From the NCBI RefSeq assembly GCF_001456355.1, contig NZ_CP010271.1, positions 2,232,001 to 2,296,000 of the forward strand: a stretch of 64,000 nt of DNA. The letters run 5' to 3'. The notes under the pieces were generated by a model, which did not search any database, was not told the origin of the DNA, and worked only from the letters and a program-made list of their open reading frames with translations. Positions 1-8,641 of the stretch are shown piece after piece. A program made the position numbers and the translations under genes. The stretch's first letter is position 1. Every line of letters starts with the position of its first letter. This stretch comes from Mycobacteroides saopaulense (GTDB lineage: Bacteria; Actinomycetota; Actinomycetes; Mycobacteriales; Mycobacteriaceae).

Positions 1-25
1 GCGACGAGCGCTCATCGCCGCTCAT
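1..25 (-). CDS. garA: possible start of garA (FHA protein), cut by window edge
   Basis: Only about eight codons are visible. An ATG at 25 opens a minus-strand frame that begins M-S-G-D-E-R-S-S and runs off the window. In mycobacteria the gene after gcvH is garA, which encodes the FHA-domain regulator of glutamate and 2-oxoglutarate metabolism. The call rests on that gene order, not on recognisable sequence. Another ATG at 15 is in a different frame. Confidence 0.3.
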
Positions 26-46
26 TTCCGACCGTACCGTCTGACT

Positions 47-80
47 GCCCGTAACGGGCCACCTCTGCCGTATCCGGCAG
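47..80. other. two tandem hairpins between gcvH and garA
   Basis: Two back-to-back inverted repeats are visible: GCCCG-TAA-CGGGC at 47-59 and CTGCCG-TATC-CGGCAG at 65-80. They lie in the only non-coding gap of this block, downstream of gcvH and upstream of the putative garA start. No T-run follows, so an intrinsic terminator is not obvious. They could be a partial terminator or processing site, or sites in the garA leader. Confidence 0.4.
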
Positions 81-131
81 TGGTCCACCCGAAATTCTGG
101 TCGTCAGACCGTTTGGAGAACCGGTGCCCTC

Positions 132-527
132 CTAATCGGTGGCGTCACCATATCCCGACGCGTCTAAGAGGTCATTAAGAGCCGCATCGAGATCCGCAGC
201 ACTGGCGGCCTCAAGATCCACCAACCAGCCCTCGCCGTACGGGTCGGAGTTGACCAGTTGTGGGTTGGAGTCCAAATCGCCATTTACGGCAACGACTTTG
301 GCGGTGATGGGGGCGAACAGGTCCGACACCGATTTGGTCGACTCCACCTCGCCGAAGGTGGCGCCGGCGGTCAGGTCGGAACCGGCGTCCGGCAGCTGGA
401 CGAACACCACGTCACCGAGTTGGGACTGTGCGTAGTCGGTGATTCCGATACGCACGGTGGTGTCACCGGTGCGCCGCACCCACTCGTGTTCCTCGGTGTA
501 GTGCAGGTCGGCAGGAATTTCGGTCAC
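132..527 (-). CDS. gcvH: glycine cleavage system H protein
   Basis: This is the lipoyl carrier protein of the glycine cleavage complex, which shuttles the aminomethyl group between the P, T and L proteins in the cytoplasm. The 131-residue length is normal for the family. The lipoylation site is Lys65 in the motif G-E-V-E-S-T-K-S. The GTG start at 527 follows an AAGGA Shine-Dalgarno sequence. The gene ends the run pgsA2-DUF881-DUF1290-DUF881-gcvH, as in M. tuberculosis (Rv1822-Rv1826). P and T protein genes are not nearby, also as in M. tuberculosis. Confidence 0.96.
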   Translation of the reverse strand: MTEIPADLHYTEEHEWVRRTGDTTVRIGITDYAQSQLGDVVFVQLPDAGSDLTAGATFGEVESTKSVSDLFAPITAKVVAVNGDLDSNPQLVNSDPYGEGWLVDLEAASAADLDAALNDLLDASGYGDATD

Positions 528-582
528 GGTGAGTCATCCTTGCTCTCGGTCAGTGGTCTGCGTAGTAGCTGAGCCCGCAGGG

Positions 583-1341
583 CTACTTGCCGGGCTGAGC
601 GTATTGGCGAGGTTTCGGTTCTCGCAAGGTGGTGATGTCCACGCGCGCCGGCTGGTCGATGGTAACGCTGCCGCCGACCCGCGAGACGGTGTCCATGGCG
701 CCACCCGGAATGTTCATCGCCGCCGCGAGTGTCGGCGGATCGCCTATCGCCAGAACCGAATACGGGGGCGAGAGGGTTGTGCCATCCACCACGAGTTGTC
801 CAGGTGCGCCGATGACCCACGAATCGGCCCCGATGCGCACGGATTTGTCGCCGGCCTTGATCTCAATGGCCTCGGCACCCGCCGCCCGCAGCTCGTTGAC
901 GATGTCGAGCAGCGCTTCCGGGCCCAGGCCTTGTCCAGGGTCGTCGATGGTGAGGATCACACCCGGTCCGGTGGCGCCGACGGTCCCCACCATGATGGAC
1001 AGCGCCGACAGCCGGGCTTTGGCGTCGTTGATCACGGCTTGATTGCCGGTTCCACTGGCGCGCATGGTGATTAGGCTCTGCTGCAGATCCGCGATTTCCT
1101 TGTTGAGGTTGGCTTCGCGCTGCTGCAACGAGTCGAGGAGCACCAGCAGGTCGGCCGGTCGCGCGGTGTCGAGACCATCACCGGATTCGGTCTGGCGAAC
1201 CTGGGTGGTGATTGCCAGTCCCAGCAGTGCACACAGTGCCACGCCCAGCACCCCGAACGTCACCTGCGTGCGGGTCGACGGCCGGCGTGTCTTGGGCATC
1301 TCGTGTTTGCCGGGATGCGGTTCGTGCTGTGAATCCGTCAT
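583..1341 (-). CDS. DUF881 membrane-anchored protein (Rv1825-like)
   Basis: 252 residues: a short basic cytoplasmic tail, one membrane segment (about 26-48), a coiled-coil stretch (about 70-95), then the DUF881 domain. The domain shows the typical pattern around V-N-E-L-R-A-A-G-A-E-A-I and P-P-Y-S-V-L-A-I-G. DUF881 proteins resemble the B. subtilis division-cluster proteins YlxW/YlxX, but their biochemical role is unknown. I chose the ATG at 1341; a TTG at 1356 is in frame but would overlap the DUF1290 gene more. The neighbours suggest an envelope or division role (inference). Confidence 0.88.
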   Translation of the reverse strand: MTDSQHEPHPGKHEMPKTRRPSTRTQVTFGVLGVALCALLGLAITTQVRQTESGDGLDTARPADLLVLLDSLQQREANLNKEIADLQQSLITMRASGTGNQAVINDAKARLSALSIMVGTVGATGPGVILTIDDPGQGLGPEALLDIVNELRAAGAEAIEIKAGDKSVRIGADSWVIGAPGQLVVDGTTLSPPYSVLAIGDPPTLAAAMNIPGGAMDTVSRVGGSVTIDQPARVDITTLREPKPRQYAQPGK

Positions 1342-1345
1342 CGGC

Positions 1346-1678
1346 TCACGCCCCAAACAACCTGCGCCGTAGTGCGGCAGCGTTTCCGAAGATCCGAATA
1401 CCGAGAACGACGATGATGGCGGTGGACAGTTGCGTGCCGACGCCGAGCTGGTCGCCGACGAACACGATCAGCGCCGCTACCAGGACGTTGAACACGAAGG
1501 ACACCACGAAGACCTTCGAATCGAATATCTGGTCCAGATACGCACGGGCGCCGCCGAACAGGGCGTCGAGCGCGGCCACCACCGCGATCGGCAGATATGG
1601 GGCGACGGCGTCGGGCACGTTCGGGTGAAACACCAACCCCAGAACCACGCCGATCGCCAGCGCGACTATGCCGATCAT
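1346..1678 (-). CDS. small basic protein, DUF1290 (Rv1824-like)
   Basis: A 110-residue polytopic membrane protein with hydrophobic segments near residues 2-18, 25-40, 56-76 and 80-98 and a basic C-terminus. It matches the 'small basic protein' Sbp family that sits between two DUF881 genes in many Gram-positive genomes. GAGGAAG lies upstream of the ATG at 1678. The function is unknown. The conserved sandwich between DUF881 genes suggests that the three products act together at the membrane. Confidence 0.88.
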   Translation of the reverse strand: MIGIVALAIGVVLGLVFHPNVPDAVAPYLPIAVVAALDALFGGARAYLDQIFDSKVFVVSFVFNVLVAALIVFVGDQLGVGTQLSTAIIVVLGIRIFGNAAALRRRLFGA

Positions 1679-1714
1679 CGTCTACTTCCTCTCCACGTCA
1701 CGGTCGACTCTCCC

Positions 1715-2683
1715 TCACCGGTTCCCCGGAGGAATCTCTTTGGCGTATTTGACATCCCGATTGGCTGCCGGGGCCATCTGCACGTCCTCCTGGGTGGCGA
1801 GGGTGAGCCGGATGCCGTACGACTTCTGCAGCAGCCGCATCCGGGCCATTCCCGGACTGCGCTCAAATGCGGCTTTCATCGTGTTGGCCGGACCGATGGC
1901 CACGATTCGGTATGGCGAGCTGGTGGGTTGATTGTCGACAAGGATCGCTCCCCCGGCCTGCCGCATGGTCACATTCGGGCCGATACGCACATCGGAGATC
2001 GAAATAGCCTCCGCGCCACTGGTCCACAGAGAGTTCACGACCAGCTGCATGTCGCGATCCAGGATGACCTGCTGGCTGCGTGGGATGCGCTCCTTCGAGA
2101 CGTCGGAGAGGTCGCCGCCGCTGCCTGGATCGGCCAGCGTTACGACGAGCGCGGGACCGCGCACCTCGGTGCTCGCTGCCGAAAGGCCTAACTGATCCAA
2201 CTGATTCAGCAGTTCCTTGCCCTGCTCGTTGCCCTCCAGCTGGCTGCGCCGGGCACCGGCAACCTCGCCCGACAGCTGGTCGCGAGTCGACTCCAGTGCT
2301 CCCGTATCGCGCTGTTCACTGCGGATGCTTGCCAGAAGCCCCTGCTTCTCCTGTTTGACGCCCGGTGCGATACGTGTCGTCTGAGCGACCGCCGCGGCGA
2401 AGACCGCGGCGATGGCAATGGCAGCGATTGCCTGCCAACCCCATTCGGCCAGTCGCGAGCGCGGTGCCGCACCGCCCCGTCGCGCTGCCGCCGCCTCGGC
2501 ATATCCGGCGTCGAGGTGATCGGAGAGCAGCGTACGCAGCAGTGAGGGCACCGGATTGCGCTTGGGCCTGTTGGCAGTGTGATGTCCCAGGCCCTCCTCG
2601 GGTTCGAAGCCGCCCATGAGATGCGGCCCGGTGCCGTGTATCTGGGGGTCCCGCCCACCCGCCGGCGGATCCTGCGTCCCCAT
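1715..2683 (-). CDS. DUF881 membrane-anchored protein (Rv1823-like)
   Basis: 322 residues, a paralogue of the protein encoded at 583-1341. It has a longer cytoplasmic N-terminus (about 80 residues, rich in P, R and A), one membrane segment (about 84-103), a coiled-coil stretch (about 110-165) and a C-terminal DUF881 domain with V-V-N-S-L-W-T-S-G-A-E-A-I and S-P-Y-R-I-V-A-I-G. The ATG at 2683 follows the pgsA2 stop by one base, so translation is probably coupled. The role is unknown. Confidence 0.88.
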   Translation of the reverse strand: MGTQDPPAGGRDPQIHGTGPHLMGGFEPEEGLGHHTANRPKRNPVPSLLRTLLSDHLDAGYAEAAAARRGGAAPRSRLAEWGWQAIAAIAIAAVFAAAVAQTTRIAPGVKQEKQGLLASIRSEQRDTGALESTRDQLSGEVAGARRSQLEGNEQGKELLNQLDQLGLSAASTEVRGPALVVTLADPGSGGDLSDVSKERIPRSQQVILDRDMQLVVNSLWTSGAEAISISDVRIGPNVTMRQAGGAILVDNQPTSSPYRIVAIGPANTMKAAFERSPGMARMRLLQKSYGIRLTLATQEDVQMAPAANRDVKYAKEIPPGNR

Positions 2684-2684
2684 C

Positions 2685-3281
2685 TCAGGTACTCACCTTC
2701 GGCAGCTTCCGGACGATCATGACGATCTGTGCGACGTAGAGCACGAACGTCCACAGGTACATGCCCAGCCCCCAGATCAGGAATGCCCACCCACAGGGGC
2801 CGATCACCCTGCCCCACAACGAGTCCCATTCGCCGATCAGGATGAGTGGGAACGCAGACATCAACGCGAAGGTGGCGGCCTTGCCGATGTAGATGACAGG
2901 CAGCGCCTCGATTCCGCGCCGGCGCACGATCGGCAGGCCCAGTGTGAGAATGAGATCCCGGGCCAGCAGGGTGATCACGATCCACCACGGCACGATGTCC
3001 CGGATCGCGAACGCGATCGGGGTGGTGACCATGTAGAGCCTGTCGGCGGCCGGGTCCAGCAGGGTCCCCAGGTGCGACGACTGATTCATCAGCCGGGCGA
3101 TCTTGCCATCGGCCCAGTCGGTAAAGCCGCTGAGCATCAGGATGGCGACAGCCCAGCCGTCGGCATGCGTCACCAGCAGCAAGTACAGGAACAGCGGGAT
3201 GAACGCCAAGCGGATGACACTCAGCAGGTTGGGGATCGTGAGAATCCGGTCGTCGCCGGTTGACGGTTCCGCGGTTCCCAT
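2685..3281 (-). CDS. pgsA2: CDP-alcohol phosphatidyltransferase (PgsA2-like)
   Basis: An integral membrane enzyme that transfers a phosphatidyl group from CDP-diacylglycerol to an alcohol. The family signature is complete: D58-G59-x2-A62-R63-x8-G72-x3-D76-x3-D80, the metal-binding aspartates of the active site. At 198 residues with about six hydrophobic segments it has normal size. By position it is the Rv1822 orthologue. The family includes glycerol-phosphate and cardiolipin synthases, and the acceptor alcohol cannot be read from sequence. The ATG at 3281 is preceded by GAGAGG. Confidence 0.9.
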   Translation of the reverse strand: MGTAEPSTGDDRILTIPNLLSVIRLAFIPLFLYLLLVTHADGWAVAILMLSGFTDWADGKIARLMNQSSHLGTLLDPAADRLYMVTTPIAFAIRDIVPWWIVITLLARDLILTLGLPIVRRRGIEALPVIYIGKAATFALMSAFPLILIGEWDSLWGRVIGPCGWAFLIWGLGMYLWTFVLYVAQIVMIVRKLPKVST

Positions 3282-3337
3282 CCGGCCAGCCTCTCATATT
3301 CGCGAAGAGATACCCCGCGCAAACAGGCGGCTTGTCG

Positions 3338-5671
3338 TCAGCTGAAGACGCCGGGCAGGTTCAGGATCGAGAGGCTGTCGTTCTTGCGCGGGTCGTCGTG
3401 GATCATGTACGTCCACGTCGACGTCGGCCGGGCGAGCTTGGACAGATCCAGTCCCTGTTCTTCGTCAACCAGATTCGCGGTGTCGAAGGTCTGCTGGGCT
3501 GCTTCCACCGCGTCGGCGGCCAGCGATGCGAACGCGTCGACGGCAAGCCGGTGGAACTCGTCGATCGGATTCTGTCGTCCGAGCGCCCGCAGGTGGATGC
3601 TCTCTCGTACATCGGAGAGGTACGCCAGGTGATCTGCCCAGCCCCGATCGAGGTGATACAGCATGATCTGCCGCGAGATGCGCTCCAGCCGCTCTTCGGA
3701 AAGTTCCTCGGCCAGCTCGTCGTAGCGCTCGGGAGAACGTTCCTGCAGTTCCTTGCGGGCGGTGTCGGTGCGCAGCAGGGTGTCACGACGATCGGAGATG
3801 ATGGCGCGCTGCTGTGCGATCAGCTGGTTGTAACGCCAGGTGTTGGCATGCAGGTCGAGCATCGCGCCCTCGGCGACGCGCTGGGCGTGGTCGATCAGGC
3901 CGCCGGCCTTGGGGCTGACGATCTGTCCGTCGTCATCGGTTTCGGTGGGTAGCTTGGCCGAATCCAGGTGTGCCACAACGACCTCGTCCTCCCAGCTGGA
4001 GAAGAACACCGAGGATCCCGGGTCGCCCTGGCGTCCGGCGCGCCCGCGTAGTTGGTTGTCGAGCCGTTCGGTGCGGTGCCGCCCGGTGCCGACGACATGC
4101 AGCCCACCGGCCTCGACCACGGCGGCTCGTCTCTTGGGGTCCGACTCGTCGGACCCGCCCAGCCGGATGTCGGTACCGCGGCCGGCCATCTGGGTGGAGA
4201 CCGTCACCACGTTGAGCGCCCCGGCCTCGGCGATGACGCGCGCCTCCTCGGCGTCGTTCTTGGCGTTCAGAACCACCGCGGGAACCCCCGCCCGCACCAA
4301 CCGGTGATGCAGCGCCTCGGATTCGGCGACGTCGTGCGTGCCGACGAGCACCGGCTGGCCGGTGGCGTGGATCTCGGCGATATGCGCGACGATCGCGTCG
4401 TTCTTGCTCGCCTCGGTGATGAAGACGCGGTCGGGTTGATCCTCGCGAATGTTCGGGGTGTTGGGCGGGATCGGTGAGACCCCCAGCTTGTAGAACTGCC
4501 GCAGCTGCTCGCCGGCCGCGAGCGCGGTGCCGGTCATGCCGCTGACCCGCGGGTAGCGGTTGATGAGCGCCTGCACGGTGATGGTGTCGAGAACCTCACC
4601 GGTGTCGGTGGTTTCGATGCCTTCCTTGGCTTCGACGGCCGCCTGCAGGCCGTCGGGCCAGCGCTGCAGGGCGGCGATGCGCCCGCGTGAGGAGTTGATG
4701 AGGTGGACGGCTCCGTCACGCACGATGTAGTGCACATCGCGCTCCAGGAGCACGTGCGCGTGCAGTGCGACGTTCACCTCGGTGAGGGTGGTTCCGACGT
4801 GGTGTTCGGAATACAGGTCGATGTTCCCCAGCCGCTTTTCCAGCTTCTGGGCACCGGTGTCGGTCAGGAAGATGTTGCGGCGGTCGTTGTCGGCCTCGTA
4901 GTCCTCGCCGGCGGTCAACTCGCGTACCGCCTCGATGACCTCCGAACTGGGTGCCTCCCGGTGGCTGGTTCCGGCCAGCACCAGTGGCACCAGCGCCTCG
5001 TCGACGAGCACGGAGTCGGCCTCGTCGACCACGGCGACATCGGGACTCGGCGACACCAGGTCGTCGACATCTATCGCCAACTGGTCGCGCAGCACATCGA
5101 AACCGATCTCGTTGACCGATCCGTAGGTGACGTCGCAAGCGTAGGCCTTACGACGTTCGTCGGCGGTGGACTCCTCGGTGATCCAGCCGACAGTCAGACC
5201 CATCCGCTCCAGGAACGGTCCCATCCATTCGGCGTCGCGCCGGGCCAGGTAGTCGTTGACCGAGATGACGTGCACGCTGCGTCCGCCCAGCGCGTAGCCG
5301 GCGGCCGTGATCGCTCCGGTCAGGGTCTTGCCTTCGCCGGTGGCCATCTCGATGACGTCGCCGTCGAGCATGCGCAGTGCGCCCAGCAGCTGCACATCGA
5401 AGGGCCGCTCGTCGATCGTGCGTTCGGCGGCCTCGCGCACGATGGCCAGGAATTGGCCGATGTCCTTGGACTCGAGGCCCTCGGTGAGGTCGAGCTTCTT
5501 GGCCGCCTTGGTGAGCTGTTCGTCGGTGAGGTCCTTGGCCTTCTCGTCGTACTTCTTCGAGGCATCGACGAGCTCCAGCGACTGGCTCTGGTTCTTGTCG
5601 GTGGTGGCACCGAGCAGCTTCCAGAACTTTCCGGTGAACCGTGAGGCGGTGTTCGACTTGCGCACATGCAC
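3338..5671 (-). CDS. secA2: accessory preprotein translocase ATPase SecA2
   Basis: 777 residues, the usual SecA2 length and shorter than SecA1 (about 900 or more). Walker A is T-G-E-G-K-T at 111-116 and Walker B is V-V-D-E-A-D at 214-219. The helicase motif II region G-T-D-I-R-L-G-G and the [11 protein letters not shown] motif are intact. The C-terminal zinc/SecB-binding tail of SecA1 is absent, as expected. SecA2 exports a small set of proteins, including virulence factors, together with SecYEG. The start is a GTG at 5671; an in-frame GTG at 5665 is possible. It begins the minus-strand block that continues into pgsA2. Confidence 0.96.
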   Translation of the reverse strand: MHVRKSNTASRFTGKFWKLLGATTDKNQSQSLELVDASKKYDEKAKDLTDEQLTKAAKKLDLTEGLESKDIGQFLAIVREAAERTIDERPFDVQLLGALRMLDGDVIEMATGEGKTLTGAITAAGYALGGRSVHVISVNDYLARRDAEWMGPFLERMGLTVGWITEESTADERRKAYACDVTYGSVNEIGFDVLRDQLAIDVDDLVSPSPDVAVVDEADSVLVDEALVPLVLAGTSHREAPSSEVIEAVRELTAGEDYEADNDRRNIFLTDTGAQKLEKRLGNIDLYSEHHVGTTLTEVNVALHAHVLLERDVHYIVRDGAVHLINSSRGRIAALQRWPDGLQAAVEAKEGIETTDTGEVLDTITVQALINRYPRVSGMTGTALAAGEQLRQFYKLGVSPIPPNTPNIREDQPDRVFITEASKNDAIVAHIAEIHATGQPVLVGTHDVAESEALHHRLVRAGVPAVVLNAKNDAEEARVIAEAGALNVVTVSTQMAGRGTDIRLGGSDESDPKRRAAVVEAGGLHVVGTGRHRTERLDNQLRGRAGRQGDPGSSVFFSSWEDEVVVAHLDSAKLPTETDDDGQIVSPKAGGLIDHAQRVAEGAMLDLHANTWRYNQLIAQQRAIISDRRDTLLRTDTARKELQERSPERYDELAEELSEERLERISRQIMLYHLDRGWADHLAYLSDVRESIHLRALGRQNPIDEFHRLAVDAFASLAADAVEAAQQTFDTANLVDEEQGLDLSKLARPTSTWTYMIHDDPRKNDSLSILNLPGVFS

Positions 5672-5710
5672 ACGGTACGTCAGAGCACGATGGGCGCCCG
5701 ATAAGCACCG

Positions 5711-6544
5711 TCAGGCGAACTCCACGATCACCGAATCGGCGACGGCCCGGAATCCGAGCTTGCGGTAGATCGAGTTGGAGGTCGGGTTGGCCAGGTCGGT
5801 GGTGAGGACGATCTCGCGTGCCCCGGCCCGGTACGCCCAGGCACAGGCGGCAGCGGTGATGGCGCTGCCGTAGCCGTGGCCGCGGTGCTGTCGCGGCGTG
5901 TAGACCGGGCCGATTCGCGAGACGCCCTCGATCGGTGCGCGCACGCCCGCCATCGCAACGGGGGTGCCGGCCTGTTCCCAGCGCAGGTAGACGTCCCCCA
6001 GCTGATAGGAACCGGCGAGCCAGAGCAGTGCCTCGGCGGCCTGCTTATCGGCGCCGAAGGTTTCCTTGGCGTATTCGATGCTCCAGGGCACCAGGGACTC
6101 GATGTTCCCGGGGGCGACCAGCGTCGGCTTCCCCGGAACCCGTGGCGAGAGCAGATCGGTGAGACGGTAGAGCCGCTCGTCGGTGGTGGCCGCGACGGTG
6201 GCGCCGGTCGACCTTGTCCAGGCTTTAGCCAGGGCCTCGGTCACCCCGCGCGATCCGCGTACCGAGGGCAGCCGAATTGCGCGATCTGTCAGCAGGCCGA
6301 CGGTTGGGCCGACCCCGGGGCCGGGGATGGCATTGCACATGAGCCCCTGACCGGTGCCGAATGCGGCGCCCACCAGCTCGTCCCGATCGGTGAACGTGAT
6401 GAGCGTCAGCGCCGGATCGGGGCCGGTCTGTCGAAGCCGTGCCGCCACGTGAAGCTCGAAGGTGTGCACCACGGGATCGGCGGAATACAGCGGCCCGGCC
6501 AGGGCCCAGTACTGCGCCAGATCCTCGTGAAGATGCGCCCGCAT
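5711..6544 (-). CDS. GNAT-family N-acetyltransferase
   Basis: 277 residues. The C-terminal half carries the GNAT fold with the acetyl-CoA loop R-G-H-G-Y-G (about 225-230) preceded by V-Y-T-P, and the late N-P-T-S-N-S-I-Y-R-K-L-G-F motif typical of the family. The N-terminal half is a divergent domain with no clear signature. The substrate cannot be predicted. It lies between the secA2 block and the acyl-CoA dehydrogenase, on the same strand as both, and may be transcribed from its own promoter. Similar two-lobed acetyltransferases are common in mycobacteria. Confidence 0.85.
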   Translation of the reverse strand: MRAHLHEDLAQYWALAGPLYSADPVVHTFELHVAARLRQTGPDPALTLITFTDRDELVGAAFGTGQGLMCNAIPGPGVGPTVGLLTDRAIRLPSVRGSRGVTEALAKAWTRSTGATVAATTDERLYRLTDLLSPRVPGKPTLVAPGNIESLVPWSIEYAKETFGADKQAAEALLWLAGSYQLGDVYLRWEQAGTPVAMAGVRAPIEGVSRIGPVYTPRQHRGHGYGSAITAAACAWAYRAGAREIVLTTDLANPTSNSIYRKLGFRAVADSVIVEFA

Positions 6545-6580
6545 CGCCCTAGCGTGATACGGCGGCGCTGGTGTGTCGAG

Positions 6581-7858
6581 CTATTTCTCTGCCAGCAGCC
6601 CCTTGGCGATATGGGTGATCTGAACTTCGTTGCTGCCGGCGTAGATCATGAGTGACTTGGCATCGCGTGCCAGCTGTTCGACGCGGTACTCCGTCATGTA
6701 GCCGTTGCCGCCGAAGAGCTGCACGGCGTCCATCGCGACATCGGTGGCGGCCTCGGAACAGTACAGCTTGATGGCAGAAGCCTCCGCCAGCGACGGTGTC
6801 TTGTTCTCCGACAGGCTCTCGATGGCGTGGAACAGCATGTTGCGCACATTGAGTCGCGCCACTTCCATCTTGGCCAGCTTGAGCTGGATGAGCTGGAACT
6901 GAGCAATTTCCTTGCCCCACAAGGTACGTGTCTTGGCGTAATCCAGCGAGAGACGCAGACACTCTTCGATGACTCCGAGTGCGAGCGCCGCCACCCCGAT
7001 GCGTTCCATCGAGAAGTTGGCGCGCGCGCTGTCGCGGCCGTCTCCCTGATCGTTGGACTCGGTCTCGCCGAGCAGCCGATCCTTACTCAGGCGCACGTTC
7101 TCGAAGAACAGCTGGCCGGTGCGGGAGCTGTGAATCCCCATCTTGCGGAAGGGCTTCGACTGCGTGAAGCCTTCCATACCCTTGTCCAGCACAAAGGTCA
7201 GCACCTTGCGATCCCGCTTGTCGACCGACGGGTCCTTCTCGTCCAACTTGGCGTAGACGACGATGACGTCGGCGTCGGGCCCGTTGGTGATGAAGGTCTT
7301 CTGGCCGTTGAGGATGTAGTCCTCACCGTCGCGTGTCACGTAGGTCTTCATGCCGCCGAATGCATCGGAGCCCGAGTCGGGTTCGGTGATGGCCCAGGCG
7401 CCCACCTTCTCGTAAGTGACCAACTCGGGCAGCCAGCGCTCCATTTGCGCGGCGGTGCCGCGGGAGGCGATGGTCGGCACGGTCAGACCCATGCTCACGC
7501 CCATACCTGTCACGAGACCCATGCAGACGCGCGAGATTTCGCTGGTGAGAACGAATCCCATGCCGGCCGAGCCGCCGGCCAGGCCCATGGCTCCCCCGCC
7601 GCCGTCGGATTTCTTGGAATCCGACGGCGGCTCTCCGGCCGCGAGCGCGGCTTCACGAGCCTTCTTCTTCTCGATCTGCTTCTGCAGCGCCTCTTTGGCA
7701 AGAGCGTCGATGCCGAAGGTGGCGAACATCTTCCGGATGATGGGGTACGGCTCCATCTCGCCGGATTCCAGTGCATCGACGTGAGGCCGGACCTCCTTGT
7801 CGATGAACTGGCGAACGGCGTCACGCACCGCGAGGTCAATGGGTGACCAGTCGAGCAT
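6581..7858 (-). CDS. acyl-CoA dehydrogenase, isovaleryl/long-chain-type active site
   Basis: A FAD enzyme that oxidises an acyl-CoA to the 2-enoyl-CoA. 425 residues from the ATG at 7858; the frame runs further upstream without family similarity. Family signatures are W-A-I-T-E-P-D-S-G-S-D (155-165) and the C-terminal Q-L-F-G-G-N-G-Y (380-387). The usual MCAD catalytic Glu position reads Y-A-G-S (Ala407). Glu285 in S-M-E-R-I aligns instead with the catalytic Glu of isovaleryl- and long-chain acyl-CoA dehydrogenases. A charged, Gly-rich insert (about 60-98) separates the N-terminal helices. It lies 58 bp after the SRPBCC gene and shares its direction, so it is probably in the same operon under the TetR-type operator. 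Confidence 0.92.
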   Translation of the reverse strand: MLDWSPIDLAVRDAVRQFIDKEVRPHVDALESGEMEPYPIIRKMFATFGIDALAKEALQKQIEKKKAREAALAAGEPPSDSKKSDGGGGAMGLAGGSAGMGFVLTSEISRVCMGLVTGMGVSMGLTVPTIASRGTAAQMERWLPELVTYEKVGAWAITEPDSGSDAFGGMKTYVTRDGEDYILNGQKTFITNGPDADVIVVYAKLDEKDPSVDKRDRKVLTFVLDKGMEGFTQSKPFRKMGIHSSRTGQLFFENVRLSKDRLLGETESNDQGDGRDSARANFSMERIGVAALALGVIEECLRLSLDYAKTRTLWGKEIAQFQLIQLKLAKMEVARLNVRNMLFHAIESLSENKTPSLAEASAIKLYCSEAATDVAMDAVQLFGGNGYMTEYRVEQLARDAKSLMIYAGSNEVQITHIAKGLLAEK

Positions 7859-7916
7859 GTGTCCTGCTTTCTTCGGTGAAAGTGGTCGATAACGAACGGG
7901 CCCGGCCCGGGGCTCG

Positions 7917-8393
7917 TTAGCCGAGTTCCTTGGCCAGCAAGTCCTTGAGGCGGGCGACGGAGTTCTCGAGCTCCTCCTGCACGGCCTTGTCGATGGCGGT
8001 GCCGATCGCACCGGTCAGCATCTGCCCGGTGAAGGACGAGTCCACGTTCACCCTGGTGTTGTCGGCGTCGATTTCCTCGACGCTGGACTTGATGATGGCC
8101 TCGACCCCGGCCATGCCGGTGCCCCCCAGCTTGAAGGCGCCCTTCTTGGCGGACAGCACCTCGGCGGCGGGGGTGAACTCCTGCACGGTCCACTCGACCG
8201 TGTTGGCCATGCCCATCAGGGTGACGATCTCGGAGAACTTGGTACCGACCTTGATGTCTTCGACCGCGGGGACATCGCCCTTGAATCCGGTGTGGATGGT
8301 CATCCACTCGTCGTACTTGTTGAGGTCCGGCAACACCGACCAGAGCTTGTCGATGCTGTACGGGAGATCAATGCTGGAGTGCAGCTCGGACAT
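7917..8393 (-). CDS. SRPBCC (CoxG/polyketide-cyclase-like) protein
   Basis: 158 residues forming one START-like SRPBCC domain: it begins with the typical S-S-I-D-L-P-Y-S-I-D-K-L-W-S-V-L-P-D and ends in the long helix with E-L-E-N-S-V-A-R-L-K-D-L-L. The fold binds hydrophobic ligands such as lipids, sterols or quinone precursors. No catalytic function can be assigned. The ATG at 8393 has a strong AAAGGAG sequence. The acyl-CoA dehydrogenase follows on the same strand. The operator at 8454-8475 overlaps its probable promoter, placing it under the same control as the two ABC1 kinases (inference). Confidence 0.86.
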   Translation of the reverse strand: MSELHSSIDLPYSIDKLWSVLPDLNKYDEWMTIHTGFKGDVPAVEDIKVGTKFSEIVTLMGMANTVEWTVQEFTPAAEVLSAKKGAFKLGGTGMAGVEAIIKSSVEEIDADNTRVNVDSSFTGQMLTGAIGTAIDKAVQEELENSVARLKDLLAKELG

Positions 8394-8453
8394 GGGCGAA
8401 AGACTCCTTTGTCTATGGACTGGCACGGATTGATGCCAACGGCTCCGAACGTA

Positions 8454-8475
8454 ACATACATACCCTCGTGTATGT
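8454..8475. promoter_or_regulatory. operator copy 1 (ACATAC-N10-GTATGT), SRPBCC promoter
   Basis: Inverted repeat ACATACA-N8-TGTATGT. On the minus strand the sequence reads GGTATGTATGTTA, and the same 13-mer recurs at the third copy (12300-12312, plus strand). A plausible -10 (TATGTT) for the SRPBCC gene is built from the operator itself. The spacing and arms are those of a dimeric TetR-family site. Confidence 0.75.
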
Positions 8476-8604
8476 AAGATCCAATTCCTGCAGATCTCGC
8501 GCGTCGAACTGACTAAATGCAGGTATATGGCGGTTAAATACCGACAGACCTGTGGGCGTTGGAGCCTTAACCGGTCGCAACCTGACGGTAGCCGGGCGCA
8601 CGTT

Positions 8605-8634
8605 ACATACAACTGTGCTCGTATGTATTACAGT
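8605..8634. promoter_or_regulatory. operator copy 2 with leaderless promoter of ABC1 kinase 1
   Basis: Inverted repeat ACATAC (8605-8610), N10, GTATGT (8621-8626), with the same arms and spacing as copy 1. A -10 hexamer TACAGT sits at 8629-8634, seven bases before the ATG at 8642. Transcription would therefore start at the initiation codon (leaderless). The operator occupies the -35/-10 spacer, an ideal position for repression. Confidence 0.75.
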
Positions 8635-8641
8635 GGCGCTC

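Noticed and set aside
7859..8011. N-terminal extension of the acyl-CoA dehydrogenase
   Set aside because: The added 51 residues have no family similarity and overlap the SRPBCC gene. ATG 7858 with AGGAC upstream is the better start.
8394..8612. N-terminal extension of the SRPBCC protein
   Set aside because: It would run through the operator and promoter region. ATG 8393 has a strong AAAGGAG.
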